This document shows positions 32,512 through 41,514 of a stretch of 64,000 nucleotides of DNA, piece after piece (position 1 is the stretch's first letter; each line of letters starts with the position of its first letter). Below the pieces are notes generated by a model that worked only from the letters and a program-made list of their open reading frames with translations, made no database searches and was not told the DNA's origin. The stretch lies in the NCBI RefSeq assembly GCF_000400485.1, contig NZ_ASHR01000014.1:62001-126000 (forward strand). Reading direction: 5' to 3'. The DNA comes from Agrococcus pavilionensis RW1 (GTDB taxonomy: Bacteria; Actinomycetota; Actinomycetes; Actinomycetales; Microbacteriaceae). The position numbers and the translations under genes are program-made.

Positions 32512-33177
32512 ATGCTGGAACGGAAGGCTGCGCCCCTGCGGGAGCAGGCGGTGGAGGTGCTGCGCGCATCGATCGTGCGCGGGGAGCTCGTGCCGGGCGC
32601 GCGCATCACGGAGAAGGCGATCGAGCAGCGCCTCGGCGTCAGCCGGACCGTCGTGCGCGAGGCCCTGCGGCAGCTCGAGAGCGAGCGGCTCATCCGCATC
32701 CAGCCGGGTGTCGGCCCGGTCGTCGCCGAGCTGACGCTCGACGAGGCCCGGCAGCTCTACGAGGTGCGCGCGGCGCTCGAGGCGACCGCCGCGCGGCTCG
32801 CGGCGCGCAACGCCGACGACGCGCAGATCGCCGCGCTCCGGGCGGCCTTCGACTCGATCCCGGAGCAGCGCCCCGACGAGATCGACGCGCTGCTGGCCAT
32901 CAAGAACGGCTTCTACGTCGCGCTCATCGCCGCGAGCGGCAACCACATCATCGGCGAGCAGCTGGCCAACGTGCAGGCGCGCATCAGCCAGCTGCGCGCC
33001 GTGACCCTCGGTGCGCCCGACCGGCAGGCCGCGATGCGCGCCGAGCTCGGCGCCGTCGTCGACGCCATCGCGCGGCGAGACGAGGATGCGGCCTACCGGC
33101 TCTCCGTTGCGCACGTCATGGCCGCATCGAGCATCGCCCTCGACCACCTCAGCACCCGCGCGAAGGACATCGCATGA
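32512..33177 (+). CDS. GntR-family (FadR/FCD) transcriptional regulator
   Basis: 221 aa. Winged HTH: REQAVEVLRASIVRGELVPG then ITEKAIEQRLGVSRTVVREA and LRQLESERLIRI, ending GVGPVVAEL. The C-terminal helical FCD domain begins LDEARQLYEVRAALEATAAR and ends SVAHVMAASSIALDH, with Asp/His positions for a metal and an organic-acid effector. It overlaps the next gene by ATGA and heads the catabolic cluster. The repeated 14-mer at 32469 and 38105 is the likely binding site. Confidence 0.92.
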   Translation: MLERKAAPLREQAVEVLRASIVRGELVPGARITEKAIEQRLGVSRTVVREALRQLESERLIRIQPGVGPVVAELTLDEARQLYEVRAALEATAARLAARNADDAQIAALRAAFDSIPEQRPDEIDALLAIKNGFYVALIAASGNHIIGEQLANVQARISQLRAVTLGAPDRQAAMRAELGAVVDAIARRDEDAAYRLSVAHVMAASSIALDHLSTRAKDIA

Positions 33178-34073
33178 GCCACACCCTCTTCCTCGGCCTC
33201 GGGCGCATGGGCGCGCCGATGGCGCGACTCCACGCGGAGGCGTTCGAGACGCACGTCTTCGACGTGTTCCCCGACGCCGTCTCGGCGGTCGTCGAGGGCT
33301 CGAGCGCCCGGCCGGTGGCCGACCTCGTGAGCGAGGGCGCCGACGTCGACGTCGTGATCCTCATGCTCCCGACGAGCCGCCACGTCGAGGATGCGCTCAC
33401 CGGCGAGGGCGCGCTCCTCGAGCGCCTGCCCGCGGGGTCGCTCGTGATCGACATGGGCTCGAGCGAGCCCGGGAGCACGCGGTCGCTCGCCGCCGCCGCG
33501 GGGGAGCGCGGCGTCGACTACGTCGACGCGCCGGTCTCCGGTGGCATCGCGAAGGCCGAGACGGGTGAGCTGACCATCATGGCGGGCGGCACGGACGACG
33601 CGGTCGCGCGCGCCATGCCGCACCTCGAGACGGTCGGCAACTCGATCGTCCACGTCGGGCCAGCCGGCGCCGGCCACGCGGCCAAGGCGCTCAACAACCT
33701 CGTCAGCGCGACGAACATCGCGGCCGCGACGGAGGCGGTGCTCATCGCGAAGCACTTCGGCATCGAGCCGGCGGCGATGATCGAGGTGCTCAACGCCTCG
33801 ACCGGCATGAGCCAGGCGACGCAGGTCAAGTTCCCGCAGCACATCCTGCCCGGCACGTACGCCTCGAAGTTCGCGTACGACCTCATGCTCAAGGACATGG
33901 GCATCGCGAGGCGCATGGCCGACGAGGTCGGATTCGCACCGGTCACGGGCGCGGCGTTCGACACGCTCTCGGAGGGCCGATCGGCGCTCGGCGAGCACGC
34001 AGACCACACCGAGATCGCGCGCGTGTACACGCGGACGACCGGGATCTCCATCGACGAAGGGCACGCACGATGA
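33174..34073 (+). CDS. 3-hydroxyisobutyrate dehydrogenase-family oxidoreductase
   Basis: 299-aa NAD(P)-dependent beta-hydroxyacid dehydrogenase. Rossmann motif GLGRMGAPMA at the N-terminus, substrate motif VDAPVSGGIAKAE, catalytic Lys in HAAKALNNLVSATN (about residue 170). It oxidises a beta-hydroxy acid to a semialdehyde, or the reverse as in tartronate-semialdehyde reductase. With the aldehyde dehydrogenase downstream it could make a two-step hydroxyacid-semialdehyde-acid route. Coupled to gntR and the CMD gene by 4-base overlaps. Confidence 0.9.
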   Translation: MSHTLFLGLGRMGAPMARLHAEAFETHVFDVFPDAVSAVVEGSSARPVADLVSEGADVDVVILMLPTSRHVEDALTGEGALLERLPAGSLVIDMGSSEPGSTRSLAAAAGERGVDYVDAPVSGGIAKAETGELTIMAGGTDDAVARAMPHLETVGNSIVHVGPAGAGHAAKALNNLVSATNIAAATEAVLIAKHFGIEPAAMIEVLNASTGMSQATQVKFPQHILPGTYASKFAYDLMLKDMGIARRMADEVGFAPVTGAAFDTLSEGRSALGEHADHTEIARVYTRTTGISIDEGHAR

Positions 34074-34489
34074 CTGACATCGACCCGCAGGAGTACATCG
34101 ACGACATGGCGCGCAAGCGCGGCTACGTCCTCGACTACCACAAGGTGATGGCGAAGCAGGACTTCCCGGTGCTGCAGGCGGCGAACCACATGGTCTCCGC
34201 CGCCTACCTCGACCAGCGCACGCTCGACCGCAAGACGAAGGAGCTCATCTTCATCGTCTCGCTGACGGTCATGCGCGCCTCGAAGGGCCACATCCAGTCG
34301 CACATCCGGGTCGCGCTCGACCTCGGCCTCACGCCGACCGAGATCCTCGAGGCGATCGAGATCGCCCTGCCCGAGGCGGGCATCGTCGCGTTCCAGACCG
34401 GCTTCGAGGCATGGCGGGAGGTCGTCGGCGCCGATGGCATCGAGCCGACCGTCGCCGTCCACGAGGGCGGCTCCGGCTCGGGCGAGTAG
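34070..34489 (+). CDS. Carboxymuconolactone decarboxylase-family protein
   Basis: 139-aa helical protein: LDRKTKELIFIVSLTVMRAS then GHIQSHIRVALDLGLTPTEI, the CMD core. The AhpD-type CxxC is absent (Ala-Ser-Lys-Gly-His), so it is not a peroxidase of that sort. In lactone pathways such proteins decarboxylate gamma-carboxymuconolactone-like compounds; here the substrate is unknown. Lies between a dehydrogenase and a lactonase-like hydrolase. Confidence 0.85.
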   Translation: MTDIDPQEYIDDMARKRGYVLDYHKVMAKQDFPVLQAANHMVSAAYLDQRTLDRKTKELIFIVSLTVMRASKGHIQSHIRVALDLGLTPTEILEAIEIALPEAGIVAFQTGFEAWREVVGADGIEPTVAVHEGGSGSGE

Positions 34490-34497
34490 CTCGCGCC

Positions 34498-35295
34498 ATG
34501 GCATCGCACGAGCCGTGGGAGGTCGTGGTCATCCGCCACGGCACGCGCAGCACCCGACGCAGCGAGGTCTTCCTCAACTACGCCTTCTACGGGGAAGACG
34601 ACGGGCCGTTCCGGCTCGACTACTTCCTGTGGGTGCTCCGCCGCGGCGATGAGGCCATCGTGGTCGACACCGGGTACTCGGAGGCGGGGGCGACCGCGCG
34701 CGGCCGCGAGATCCTCATCGACCCCGTGGATGCGCTGCGGCGCCTCGGGATCGAGCCGGGCTCCGGCGTGCCCGTCGTCGTGACGCACGCGCACTACGAC
34801 CACATCGGGAACCTGCCGGCGTTCGCGTCGTCGGAGATCCACATCGCCCGGTCAGAGCTCGACTTCTGGACGAGCGACGTCGCCGACCGGCCGCTCTTCT
34901 CGCACTTCGGCGATCCCGCCGAGATCGAGGAGCTGCTGCGCGCCGAGGCGGAGGGAAGGCTCCGCCCCTTCTCGGGCACGGCGACGATCGCCGAGGGGGT
35001 CGAGCTCGTCGAGGTGGGCGGCCACACCCCGGGCCAGGCCATGGTGTCGGTCGCCACGAGCGCCGGCACGGTGCTGATCGCGAGCGACGCGGCGCACTTC
35101 GTCGAGGAGCTCGAGCGCGACATGCCGTTCGTGTCGATGGCCGACGTGCCGCAGTCGTACCGCGTGCTCGATCGGATCCGCGAGACGGACGCAGCGCTCG
35201 TGCTCACGGGCCACGATGCGGGCACGCTCGATGGGCTCGAGCCGCTCGGCGAGCCGCTGCCGGGGCTCGCCGGCGTGATCGGCCGGCGCGCGTGA
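34498..35295 (+). CDS. MBL-fold metallo-hydrolase (lactonase-like)
   Basis: 265-aa zinc hydrolase. The metal motif THAHYDHIGNLP (HxHxDH) is near residue 100; later ligands are in GGHTPGQAMVS (His), ASDAAHF (Asp) and LTGHDAG (His). The layout matches the N-acyl-homoserine-lactonase group. It would open a lactone or thioester ring. ATG 34498 lacks a good ribosome site but fits the family start. The stop overlaps the next GTG by 4 bases. Confidence 0.88.
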   Translation: MASHEPWEVVVIRHGTRSTRRSEVFLNYAFYGEDDGPFRLDYFLWVLRRGDEAIVVDTGYSEAGATARGREILIDPVDALRRLGIEPGSGVPVVVTHAHYDHIGNLPAFASSEIHIARSELDFWTSDVADRPLFSHFGDPAEIEELLRAEAEGRLRPFSGTATIAEGVELVEVGGHTPGQAMVSVATSAGTVLIASDAAHFVEELERDMPFVSMADVPQSYRVLDRIRETDAALVLTGHDAGTLDGLEPLGEPLPGLAGVIGRRA

Positions 35296-36527
35296 GCCTG
35301 CCCGCCGACGTCGTCGAGCGCTGCCGCGCCGACGCGCGCCTCGCCGCCGCGAGCCGCGGTGCCGACGTCACGATCGCGCTGCGCGACAGCAGCGGCGAGC
35401 ACGTCCTCCGCCTCCACGACGGGCGCGTCGCCGCGGGCAGAGCCGCCGACTGCTCGATCGCCATGGCGGACGAGGCGTGGTCGGCGCTGCTCGCCGCGGA
35501 GCCGAGCGCGGGCGATCAGCACGTGCTCGCACTCGTGCGGGACGGCCGTGCGAGCGTCGAGGGCGACGAGCTCGCCTTCGCGCAGCACCTGCACCTCGTG
35601 CGCCGCATCGTCGAGGCGATCCGCCCGGCGGCCGCCGCGCCCCGGGCCCCCGAGCGCCGACCGCTGTCGCTGCGCGGGCAGTACGTCCGCATCGACGGGC
35701 CGCAGGGCGCATCCGACGTCTTCGTCGAGCGCGCCGGCACCGGCCCGCAAGTGCTGTGCCTCGCGACCGCCGGCAGCGACTCGAGCCAGTACCACGGGCT
35801 CGTCGCCGAGACCGATGTCACGGACCGCTTCGAGCTCATCGCCGTCGACCTCCCGTGGCACGGCAAGTCGACGCCCGTGCCCGGCGTCGATCCGCTCGAG
35901 TACCGGCTCGATTCCGCGACGTACACCCAGCTCATCGTCGCGATCGCGGATGCCGCCGACCTGCGGCGGCCCATCCTGCTCGGCCCGTCGATGGCGGGCG
36001 CGGCCGTCGTGCGGGCGATCGCGCTGCACCCCGACCGCTTCGCAGGCGCTGTCTCGTGCCAGGCCGGCCCCAGCGTGCGCGGCCGCAGCACGCCGGCGCT
36101 GCGCTCCGCGGTCGTCAACCAGGCGCTCCACGTGCCCGAGTGGACCTACGGGCTCATGAACCCGGCCTCGCCGCTCGAGCACCGCGACCGCGTGTGGTGG
36201 GGCTACTCGTCCGGCGCCTACGGCGTCTACGACGCCGACATCACCGGATACCAGCAGTGGGATCTCGACGAGGTCGAGCACCTGCTCACGCCCGAGTCGC
36301 CGCACGTCGCGGTGCTGTCGGGCGCCTTCGACACGAGCGTGCCACCAGCCGCATCTCGCGAGCTCGCGGACCGCATCCCGAACTCGTCGTTCGAGCTCAT
36401 GCCCGAGCTCGGCCACTTCCCGCACGCCGAGCACCCCGCGGCGTTCGCGCCGCACCTCGAGCGGGCGATCGCTCGCGTGCTCCGGAGCGAGCGACCCCCG
36501 GCGGATACGATGGACACAACCAGTTGA
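35292..36527 (+). CDS. SCP2-like domain fused to alpha/beta hydrolase
   Basis: 411 aa. The first ~110 residues (DVTIALRDSSGEHVLRLHDG, then AGRAADCSIAMADEAW) look like a small SCP2-type lipid-binding domain. The rest is an alpha/beta hydrolase: IAVDLPWHGKSTP, elbow LLGPSMAGAAVV (Ser; Ala in place of the last Gly), Asp in LSGAFDTSVPP, His in ELGHFPHAEHP. It resembles enol-lactone hydrolases. The fusion suggests a hydrophobic or acyl-linked substrate. Translationally coupled to the MBL gene. Confidence 0.82.
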   Translation: MSLPADVVERCRADARLAAASRGADVTIALRDSSGEHVLRLHDGRVAAGRAADCSIAMADEAWSALLAAEPSAGDQHVLALVRDGRASVEGDELAFAQHLHLVRRIVEAIRPAAAAPRAPERRPLSLRGQYVRIDGPQGASDVFVERAGTGPQVLCLATAGSDSSQYHGLVAETDVTDRFELIAVDLPWHGKSTPVPGVDPLEYRLDSATYTQLIVAIADAADLRRPILLGPSMAGAAVVRAIALHPDRFAGAVSCQAGPSVRGRSTPALRSAVVNQALHVPEWTYGLMNPASPLEHRDRVWWGYSSGAYGVYDADITGYQQWDLDEVEHLLTPESPHVAVLSGAFDTSVPPAASRELADRIPNSSFELMPELGHFPHAEHPAAFAPHLERAIARVLRSERPPADTMDTTS

Positions 36528-36537
36528 AGGAGTTCGC

Positions 36538-38010
36538 ATGAGCGCGACCACCACCGAGATGCAGGTGCTCGACGGCATCCACGGCAAGCTCTTCATCGGC
36601 GGCGAATGGGTCGACGGTGAGCAGGGCACGATCGAGGTCAGGGACCCCGCTACCGGCGAGGTGATCAAGGAGATCGCGAACGGCTCGGTCGAGGACGGCG
36701 TGCGCGCGCTCGACGCGGCCGTCGCGGCGCAGGACTCCTGGGCCCGGACGCCCGCGCGCGTGCGCGGCGAGATCCTGCGCAAGGCCTTCGACCTCCTCCA
36801 GGAGCGCAAGGAGGAGTTCGCGCTCCTCATGACGATGGAGATGGGCAAGCCGCTCGCCGAGGCCCGCGGCGAGGTCGCCTACGGCGGCGAGTTCCTGCGC
36901 TGGTTCTCGGAGGAGGCCGTGCGCATCGACGGTCGCTACTCCATGACGCCCGAGGGCACCGGCCAGATGATCGTCACGCACCGCCCCGTCGGCCCGTGCT
37001 TCCTCATCACTCCCTGGAACTTCCCGCTCGCGATGGCGACCCGCAAGCTCGGCCCGGCGCTCGCCGCGGGCTGCACCGCGGTCGTGAAGCCCGCGACGCT
37101 CACGCCCCTCACGACGCTCGCGCTCGTCGCGCTGCTCGAGGAGGCGGGTCTGCCGAAGGGCGTCGTGAACGTCATCACGACCAAGTCGACCGGCGCGCTC
37201 TCCGAGCGGCTGCTCGCCGACCCGCGCCTGCGCAAGGTCTCGTTCACGGGATCGACCCCGGTCGGCGTGCAGCTGCTGAAGCAGGCCGCCGACAACGTGC
37301 TGAAGTCGTCGATGGAGCTCGGCGGCAACGCGCCGTTCGTCGTCTTCGAGGATGCCGACCTCGACAAGGCGGTCGAGGGCGCGCTGCTGGCGAAGTTCCG
37401 CAACATCGGCCAGGCCTGCACTGCGGCCAACCGCTTCATCGTGCACGAGTCGGTCGCCGACGAGTTCTCGCGCCGCATCGGCGAGGCGGTCAAGGCGATG
37501 AAGATCGGCCGCGGCACCGAGGAGGGCGTGCAGATCGGCCCGCTCGTCGAGGACAAGGCCGTCGACAACGCGGTGCGGCTCGTCGAGTCGGCGGTCGGCG
37601 ACGGCGCGACCCTCGTCACCGGCGGCAAGGCGATCGACGGCCCCGGCTCGTTCTTCGAGCCGACCGTGCTCGACGGCGTCACGCCCGACATGGCCGTCTC
37701 GATCGAGGAGATCTTCGGCCCGGTCGTCGCGATCCAGCGCTTCTCGACCGAGGAGGACGCCGTGCGCCTCGCGAACGCGACCGAGTACGGCCTCGTCGGC
37801 TACGTCTTCACCGAGGACACGAAGCGCGGCCAGCGGATGATCGACCTCATCGACACCGGCATGATGGGGCTCAACGTCGGCGTCGTCTCGAACGCGGCCG
37901 GTCCGTTCGGCGGCGTCAAGCAGTCGGGCCTCGGGCGCGAGGGCGGCGCCGAGGGTATCCACGAGTACCTCGAGACGAAGTACACGCTCATGCCCAACCC
38001 GTTCGCCTAG
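36538..38010 (+). CDS. NAD(P)-dependent aldehyde (semialdehyde) dehydrogenase
   Basis: 490-aa ALDH-superfamily enzyme close to succinate-semialdehyde dehydrogenases: FIGGEWVDGEQGTIEVRDPA at the start, PWNFPLAMATRKLGPALAAG, FTGSTPVG (NAD site), general base Glu260 in SMELGGNAP, catalytic Cys294 in NIGQACTAANRF, and EIFGPVVAIQRF. It turns a semialdehyde into an acid, presumably the product of the 33174 dehydrogenase. A good ribosome site (AAGGAG) lies before ATG. A strong terminator follows. Confidence 0.92.
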   Translation: MSATTTEMQVLDGIHGKLFIGGEWVDGEQGTIEVRDPATGEVIKEIANGSVEDGVRALDAAVAAQDSWARTPARVRGEILRKAFDLLQERKEEFALLMTMEMGKPLAEARGEVAYGGEFLRWFSEEAVRIDGRYSMTPEGTGQMIVTHRPVGPCFLITPWNFPLAMATRKLGPALAAGCTAVVKPATLTPLTTLALVALLEEAGLPKGVVNVITTKSTGALSERLLADPRLRKVSFTGSTPVGVQLLKQAADNVLKSSMELGGNAPFVVFEDADLDKAVEGALLAKFRNIGQACTAANRFIVHESVADEFSRRIGEAVKAMKIGRGTEEGVQIGPLVEDKAVDNAVRLVESAVGDGATLVTGGKAIDGPGSFFEPTVLDGVTPDMAVSIEEIFGPVVAIQRFSTEEDAVRLANATEYGLVGYVFTEDTKRGQRMIDLIDTGMMGLNVGVVSNAAGPFGGVKQSGLGREGGAEGIHEYLETKYTLMPNPFA

Positions 38011-38030
38011 CGGCGACGGGCCGCACGGCG

Positions 38031-38074
38031 GCACGAGAGAGGGCGAGCGGGGAACCGCTCGCCCTCTCTCGTGC
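38031..38074 (+). terminator. Strong terminator of the catabolic operon
   Basis: A stem of about 20 bp (CACGAGAGAGGGCGAGCGG paired with its complement at 38055-38073) around a GGAA loop. No T-run follows, which is common in high-GC Actinobacteria. It separates the regulator-led operon from the transporter. Confidence 0.85.
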
Positions 38075-38104
38075 GCCGCCGCGAAGCCGGCTCGACAGTA
38101 TTAC

Positions 38105-38118
38105 CGTATGACGATAAT
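38105..38118 (+). promoter_or_regulatory. Second GntR operator-like element (before the transporter)
   Basis: Same CGTATGACGATAAT as at 32469-32482, 37 bases before the MHS transporter start. Flanking ATTAC...TAAT adds symmetry. It puts transporter and nitrilase in the same regulon as the first operon. Confidence 0.72.
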
Positions 38119-38154
38119 GTGATCACACCGCGCGAGTGGACCAAGGGAGATCAC

Positions 38155-39480
38155 ATGTCGCAGCACACCGTCGATCAGGAGATCGGCACGCCAACCATCC
38201 GCCAGCTCTCGAAGAGCGATCGCCGGAAGCGCATGGTCGCGGTCGGCATCGGCAACTTCATGGAGTGGTTCGACTTCGCCATCTACGGCTACTTCGCCGC
38301 GATTATCGGTGCGCAGTTCTTCCCGTCCGGCAACCCCACGGCCGAGATGCTCTCCGCCCTCGCCGTCTTCGCCGTCGGCTTCCTCTCGCGCCCCATCGGC
38401 GCCCTGTTCCTCGGCCCGATGGGCGACCGGCTCGGTCGCCGCGCCGTGCTCATCATCACCGTCATGGGGATGGGCATCATCACAGCGCTCATCGGCCTCG
38501 TGCCGTCGTTCGCAGCCATCGGGATCGCGGCGCCCATCATCGTCGTCATCCTGCGCCTGCTGCAGGGCATGATGGTCGGCGGCGAGTGGACGAGCGCGGC
38601 CGCCTACATCGGCGAGAGCGCGCCCGCCGGGAAGCGGGGGCTCTACGCGAGCCTCATCACCGCGACGGCCGGCCTCGCGTTCCTCGTCGGCACGCTCACC
38701 GCAGTGCTGCTGACCGCCGTCATGGAGCAGTCCGCCCTCGAGTCGTGGGGCTGGCGCATCCCGTTCGTCGCCTCGTTCCTCATGGCGGTCGTCGCCGTCT
38801 ACATCCGCCGCAAGCTCGAGGACACCCCGGTCTACGAGGAGCTCGAGCGCAAGCGCAAGGCCAACGAGATCGAGCACACGAGCCGCGGCGACAAGGCGCG
38901 CGCGTTCGTCATGACCCTCGCCTTCGCCGGCATCTTCGGCGTCGCGCTCTACTACCTCGTCACGTACGCCAACAACCACCTCACCGGCGCGGTCGGCATG
39001 GAGCGCTTCGAGGCCCTGTGGGCGACGGCCGTCGTCATGGTCATCTACGTGATCTTCAACCCGCTCATGGGCATGGCGGCCGACCGCTGGGGGCGCAAGC
39101 CGGTGAACCACATCGGCATCGCGGGCCTCGTGATCTGGGCCATCCCGGCGTTCGCCCTCATGAACACCGGCAACCCGTGGCTCGTGATCGTCGGGCTCGT
39201 GCCCTTCGCCCTCTTCGTCGCGGCGGCCGCGGTGACGAACAACGTGCTGCTCGTCGAGGTGTTCCCCGCGTCGGTGCGCGCGACCGGTTCGGCGATCGGC
39301 TACAACGTCGCGTACGCGCTGCTCGCCGGCCCCGGCCCGCTCATCGCGGCCTCGCTCGTGGCAGCGACCGGTCTGCTGATCTCGCCGGCGTTCTACGTCA
39401 TCGCCGTCGGCATCGTCGCGCTCGCCGTGCTGTGGCCGCTGCTGCCCGAGACCAAGGGCCGCGACATCTCGCGCGGCTGA
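38155..39480 (+). CDS. MFS transporter, metabolite:H+ symporter (MHS) type
   Basis: 441-aa, 12 helices. Family marks: GIGNFMEWFDFAIYGYFAAI in helix 1, GPMGDRLGRRAVL in loop 2-3, LLQGMMVGGEWTSAAAYIGE, and LPETKGRDISRG at the end. MHS carriers import organic acids such as alpha-ketoglutarate, shikimate or aromatic acids. ATG 38155 has AAGGGAG upstream. Under the shared GntR-type element, it should bring in the substrate of this cluster. Confidence 0.92.
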   Translation: MSQHTVDQEIGTPTIRQLSKSDRRKRMVAVGIGNFMEWFDFAIYGYFAAIIGAQFFPSGNPTAEMLSALAVFAVGFLSRPIGALFLGPMGDRLGRRAVLIITVMGMGIITALIGLVPSFAAIGIAAPIIVVILRLLQGMMVGGEWTSAAAYIGESAPAGKRGLYASLITATAGLAFLVGTLTAVLLTAVMEQSALESWGWRIPFVASFLMAVVAVYIRRKLEDTPVYEELERKRKANEIEHTSRGDKARAFVMTLAFAGIFGVALYYLVTYANNHLTGAVGMERFEALWATAVVMVIYVIFNPLMGMAADRWGRKPVNHIGIAGLVIWAIPAFALMNTGNPWLVIVGLVPFALFVAAAAVTNNVLLVEVFPASVRATGSAIGYNVAYALLAGPGPLIAASLVAATGLLISPAFYVIAVGIVALAVLWPLLPETKGRDISRG

Positions 39481-39502
39481 TCGAGAAGACAGGAGCTCCA
39501 TC

Positions 39503-40426
39503 ATGTACAAGGTCGCGGTCGTGCAGGCTGCATCGGTCCCGTTCGACGCCGACGCGGCGACGGCGAAGGCGGAGCGGCTCATCGCCGAGGTGGCCGCGAA
39601 CGGCGGCGAGCTCGCGGTCTTCCCCGAGGCGTTCATCGGCGGCTACCCGAAGGGCACGTCCTTCGGCACCGCGATCGGGACGCGGACGGACGCCGGGCGC
39701 GTGGAGTACGAGCGCTACGTCTCGGGCGCGATAGCGCTCGACGGCGAGGAGGTCGGCCGGCTCGAGCGCGCGAGCGCCGAGCACGGCGTGCACCTCGTGA
39801 TGGGCATCATCGAGCGGCTCGGCAACACCCTCTACTGCACCGCGCTCATGATCGACCCGGCGGCGGGCCTCGTCGGCAAGCACCGCAAGCTCATGCCCAC
39901 CGCGACCGAGCGCCTCGTCTGGGGCTTCGGCGACGGCTCGACGCTCGACACGATGGAGACGCCCGGAGGCCGCGTCGGCACGGTCATCTGCTGGGAGAAC
40001 TACATGCCGCTCATGCGGCAGGCGATGTACGCGAAGGGCGTGCAGATCTACTGCGCGCCGACCGCGGACGACCGCCCGACCTGGCAGTCGACCATGCAGC
40101 ACGTGGCGATCGAGGGCCGGACCTTCGTGCTCTCGAGCTGCCAGGTGATCATGAGGGACGCCTTCCCGGCGGACCACCCCGTCGAGTACGAGCTGCCGGG
40201 CGGCGACACCCTCATGCGCGGCGGCAGCGTCATCATCGACCCGAGCGGTAGCGTGCTCGCCGGCCCGGTGTTCGACGAGGAGGCGATCCTGTACGCCGAG
40301 ATCGATCAGGCGGCCAAGGTCCGATCGCACCTCGACTTCGACGCCGTCGGCCACTACGCGCGGCCCGACGTGTTCAGCCTCACGGTGAACACCGCGCCGA
40401 CCGAATCGGTGCGCTTCACGTCCTGA
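39503..40426 (+). CDS. Nitrilase-family carbon-nitrogen hydrolase
   Basis: 307-aa enzyme with the full catalytic triad: Glu42 (AVFPEAFIGGYP), Lys129 (GKHRKLMPT), Cys163 (VGTVICWENYMPL). Length and motifs fit true nitrilases, which turn R-CN into R-COOH and ammonia. It follows the transporter by 22 bases with AGGAG upstream, so the two are co-transcribed. The cluster may use a nitrile or cyano-substituted acid. Confidence 0.92.
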   Translation: MYKVAVVQAASVPFDADAATAKAERLIAEVAANGGELAVFPEAFIGGYPKGTSFGTAIGTRTDAGRVEYERYVSGAIALDGEEVGRLERASAEHGVHLVMGIIERLGNTLYCTALMIDPAAGLVGKHRKLMPTATERLVWGFGDGSTLDTMETPGGRVGTVICWENYMPLMRQAMYAKGVQIYCAPTADDRPTWQSTMQHVAIEGRTFVLSSCQVIMRDAFPADHPVEYELPGGDTLMRGGSVIIDPSGSVLAGPVFDEEAILYAEIDQAAKVRSHLDFDAVGHYARPDVFSLTVNTAPTESVRFTS

Positions 40427-40433
40427 GCGCGAT

Positions 40434-40465
40434 CGAGGCCGCCTCCCGCAGCGGGGGCGGCCTCG
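40434..40465. terminator. Bidirectional terminator between convergent genes
   Basis: CGAGGCCGCC pairs with GGCGGCCTCG, and CCCGC with GCGGG inside. It lies between the nitrilase stop and the stop of the nitronate monooxygenase gene. Confidence 0.8.
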
Positions 40466-40475
40466 TCGCGTCGGT

Positions 40476-41501
40476 TCAGGCGGATCCGGCGAGCCAGCGG
40501 ATGACGTCGGCGACCGGTCCGCTGCGGGCGCTGCGGTAGCCGCTGCCAGCCCACAGGTGCAGGCGATCGGCATCGCCGGCCGCGCTCGCCGCGCGACGCA
40601 GCTCGCGCGTGAGGTGGTGGACCGCGGGGTAGGCGAGCGGCGCCTCGGCGCCGTGGCGATCGATGAAGGCGTTCCGCAGCGCGCGAGCCGGCCGCCCGGT
40701 GAAGGCGCGCGTGATGACCGTCTCGTCGAAGCGCAAATCGGCCAGCGCCGCTCGATGGGTCGGCGACGTGCCGGCCTCGTCGGTGCGCAGCAGCAGGGTC
40801 CCGACCGCGACCGCGACGGCGCCGGCCGAGAGGAGCCCCTGCACCGCGCGGGGGCCGTCGACCCCGCCCGCGGCGACGACGGGCAGTTCGGCGGCGACCA
40901 GCACGTCGCGCACGAGCCGCTCCGTCGCGACGGGCTCGAGCGCGCGCCCCGGGTCGTGCGTGGCCGAGTGGCCGCCGGCGTCCGTGCCCTGCACGATCAG
41001 TCCGTCGACGCCCGCCTCCGCGGCGGCTCGCGCCTCGCTCGCCGTCGTGACCGTCGCGAGCACGCGGGTGCCGGCGGCCTGCAGGGCGCCGATGTCGCGG
41101 CGCGACGGGAGCCCGAAGGTGAGCGACACGACGGGCACCGGGTGCGCGACCAGCTGCGCGACCTTCGCGTCCCACTCGTCGTCGTCGCGAGCGGGCGGCA
41201 CGCCGAGGTCGACGCCGAGCGCGACCGCCTCGGGACGGATGCGCTGCGCGTACGCGTCGAGGGCCGCGGCGTCCCAGGCCTGCTCGCCCGGCACGAACAG
41301 GTTGACGCCGAACGGCAGGCCCAGCTCGCGCATCCGCTCGATCTCGGCGGCCATGGCCGCCGTCGTCTTGTAGCCGGCGGCGAGGAACGGGAACGCGCCC
41401 GCCCGCGCCGCTCCGGTCGCGAGCGCGGTCGAGGTCGGTCCGCCGGCCATCGGCGCCGCCACGATCGGCAGGCGCGAGTCGAGCAGGGCGGGTGCGGCCA
41501 T
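40476..41501 (-). CDS. Nitronate monooxygenase
   Basis: 341-aa FMN TIM-barrel of the 2-nitropropane dioxygenase family: LPIVAAPMAGGPTSTALATG at the N-terminus, LPFGVNLFVPGEQ, DGLIVQGTDAGGHSATHD (FMN/phosphate loop with the catalytic His), VVAAGGVDGPRAVQGLLSAG and VAVGTLLLRTDEAG. It oxidises propionate-3-nitronate and similar toxins. Host-like codons. It lies 13 bases upstream of... the ABC exporter's stop is on the right, so it may be read with that exporter. Confidence 0.9.
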   Translation of the reverse strand: MAAPALLDSRLPIVAAPMAGGPTSTALATGAARAGAFPFLAAGYKTTAAMAAEIERMRELGLPFGVNLFVPGEQAWDAAALDAYAQRIRPEAVALGVDLGVPPARDDDEWDAKVAQLVAHPVPVVSLTFGLPSRRDIGALQAAGTRVLATVTTASEARAAAEAGVDGLIVQGTDAGGHSATHDPGRALEPVATERLVRDVLVAAELPVVAAGGVDGPRAVQGLLSAGAVAVAVGTLLLRTDEAGTSPTHRAALADLRFDETVITRAFTGRPARALRNAFIDRHGAEAPLAYPAVHHLTRELRRAASAAGDADRLHLWAGSGYRSARSGPVADVIRWLAGSA

Positions 41502-41514
41502 GGGCGTCCTCCGA

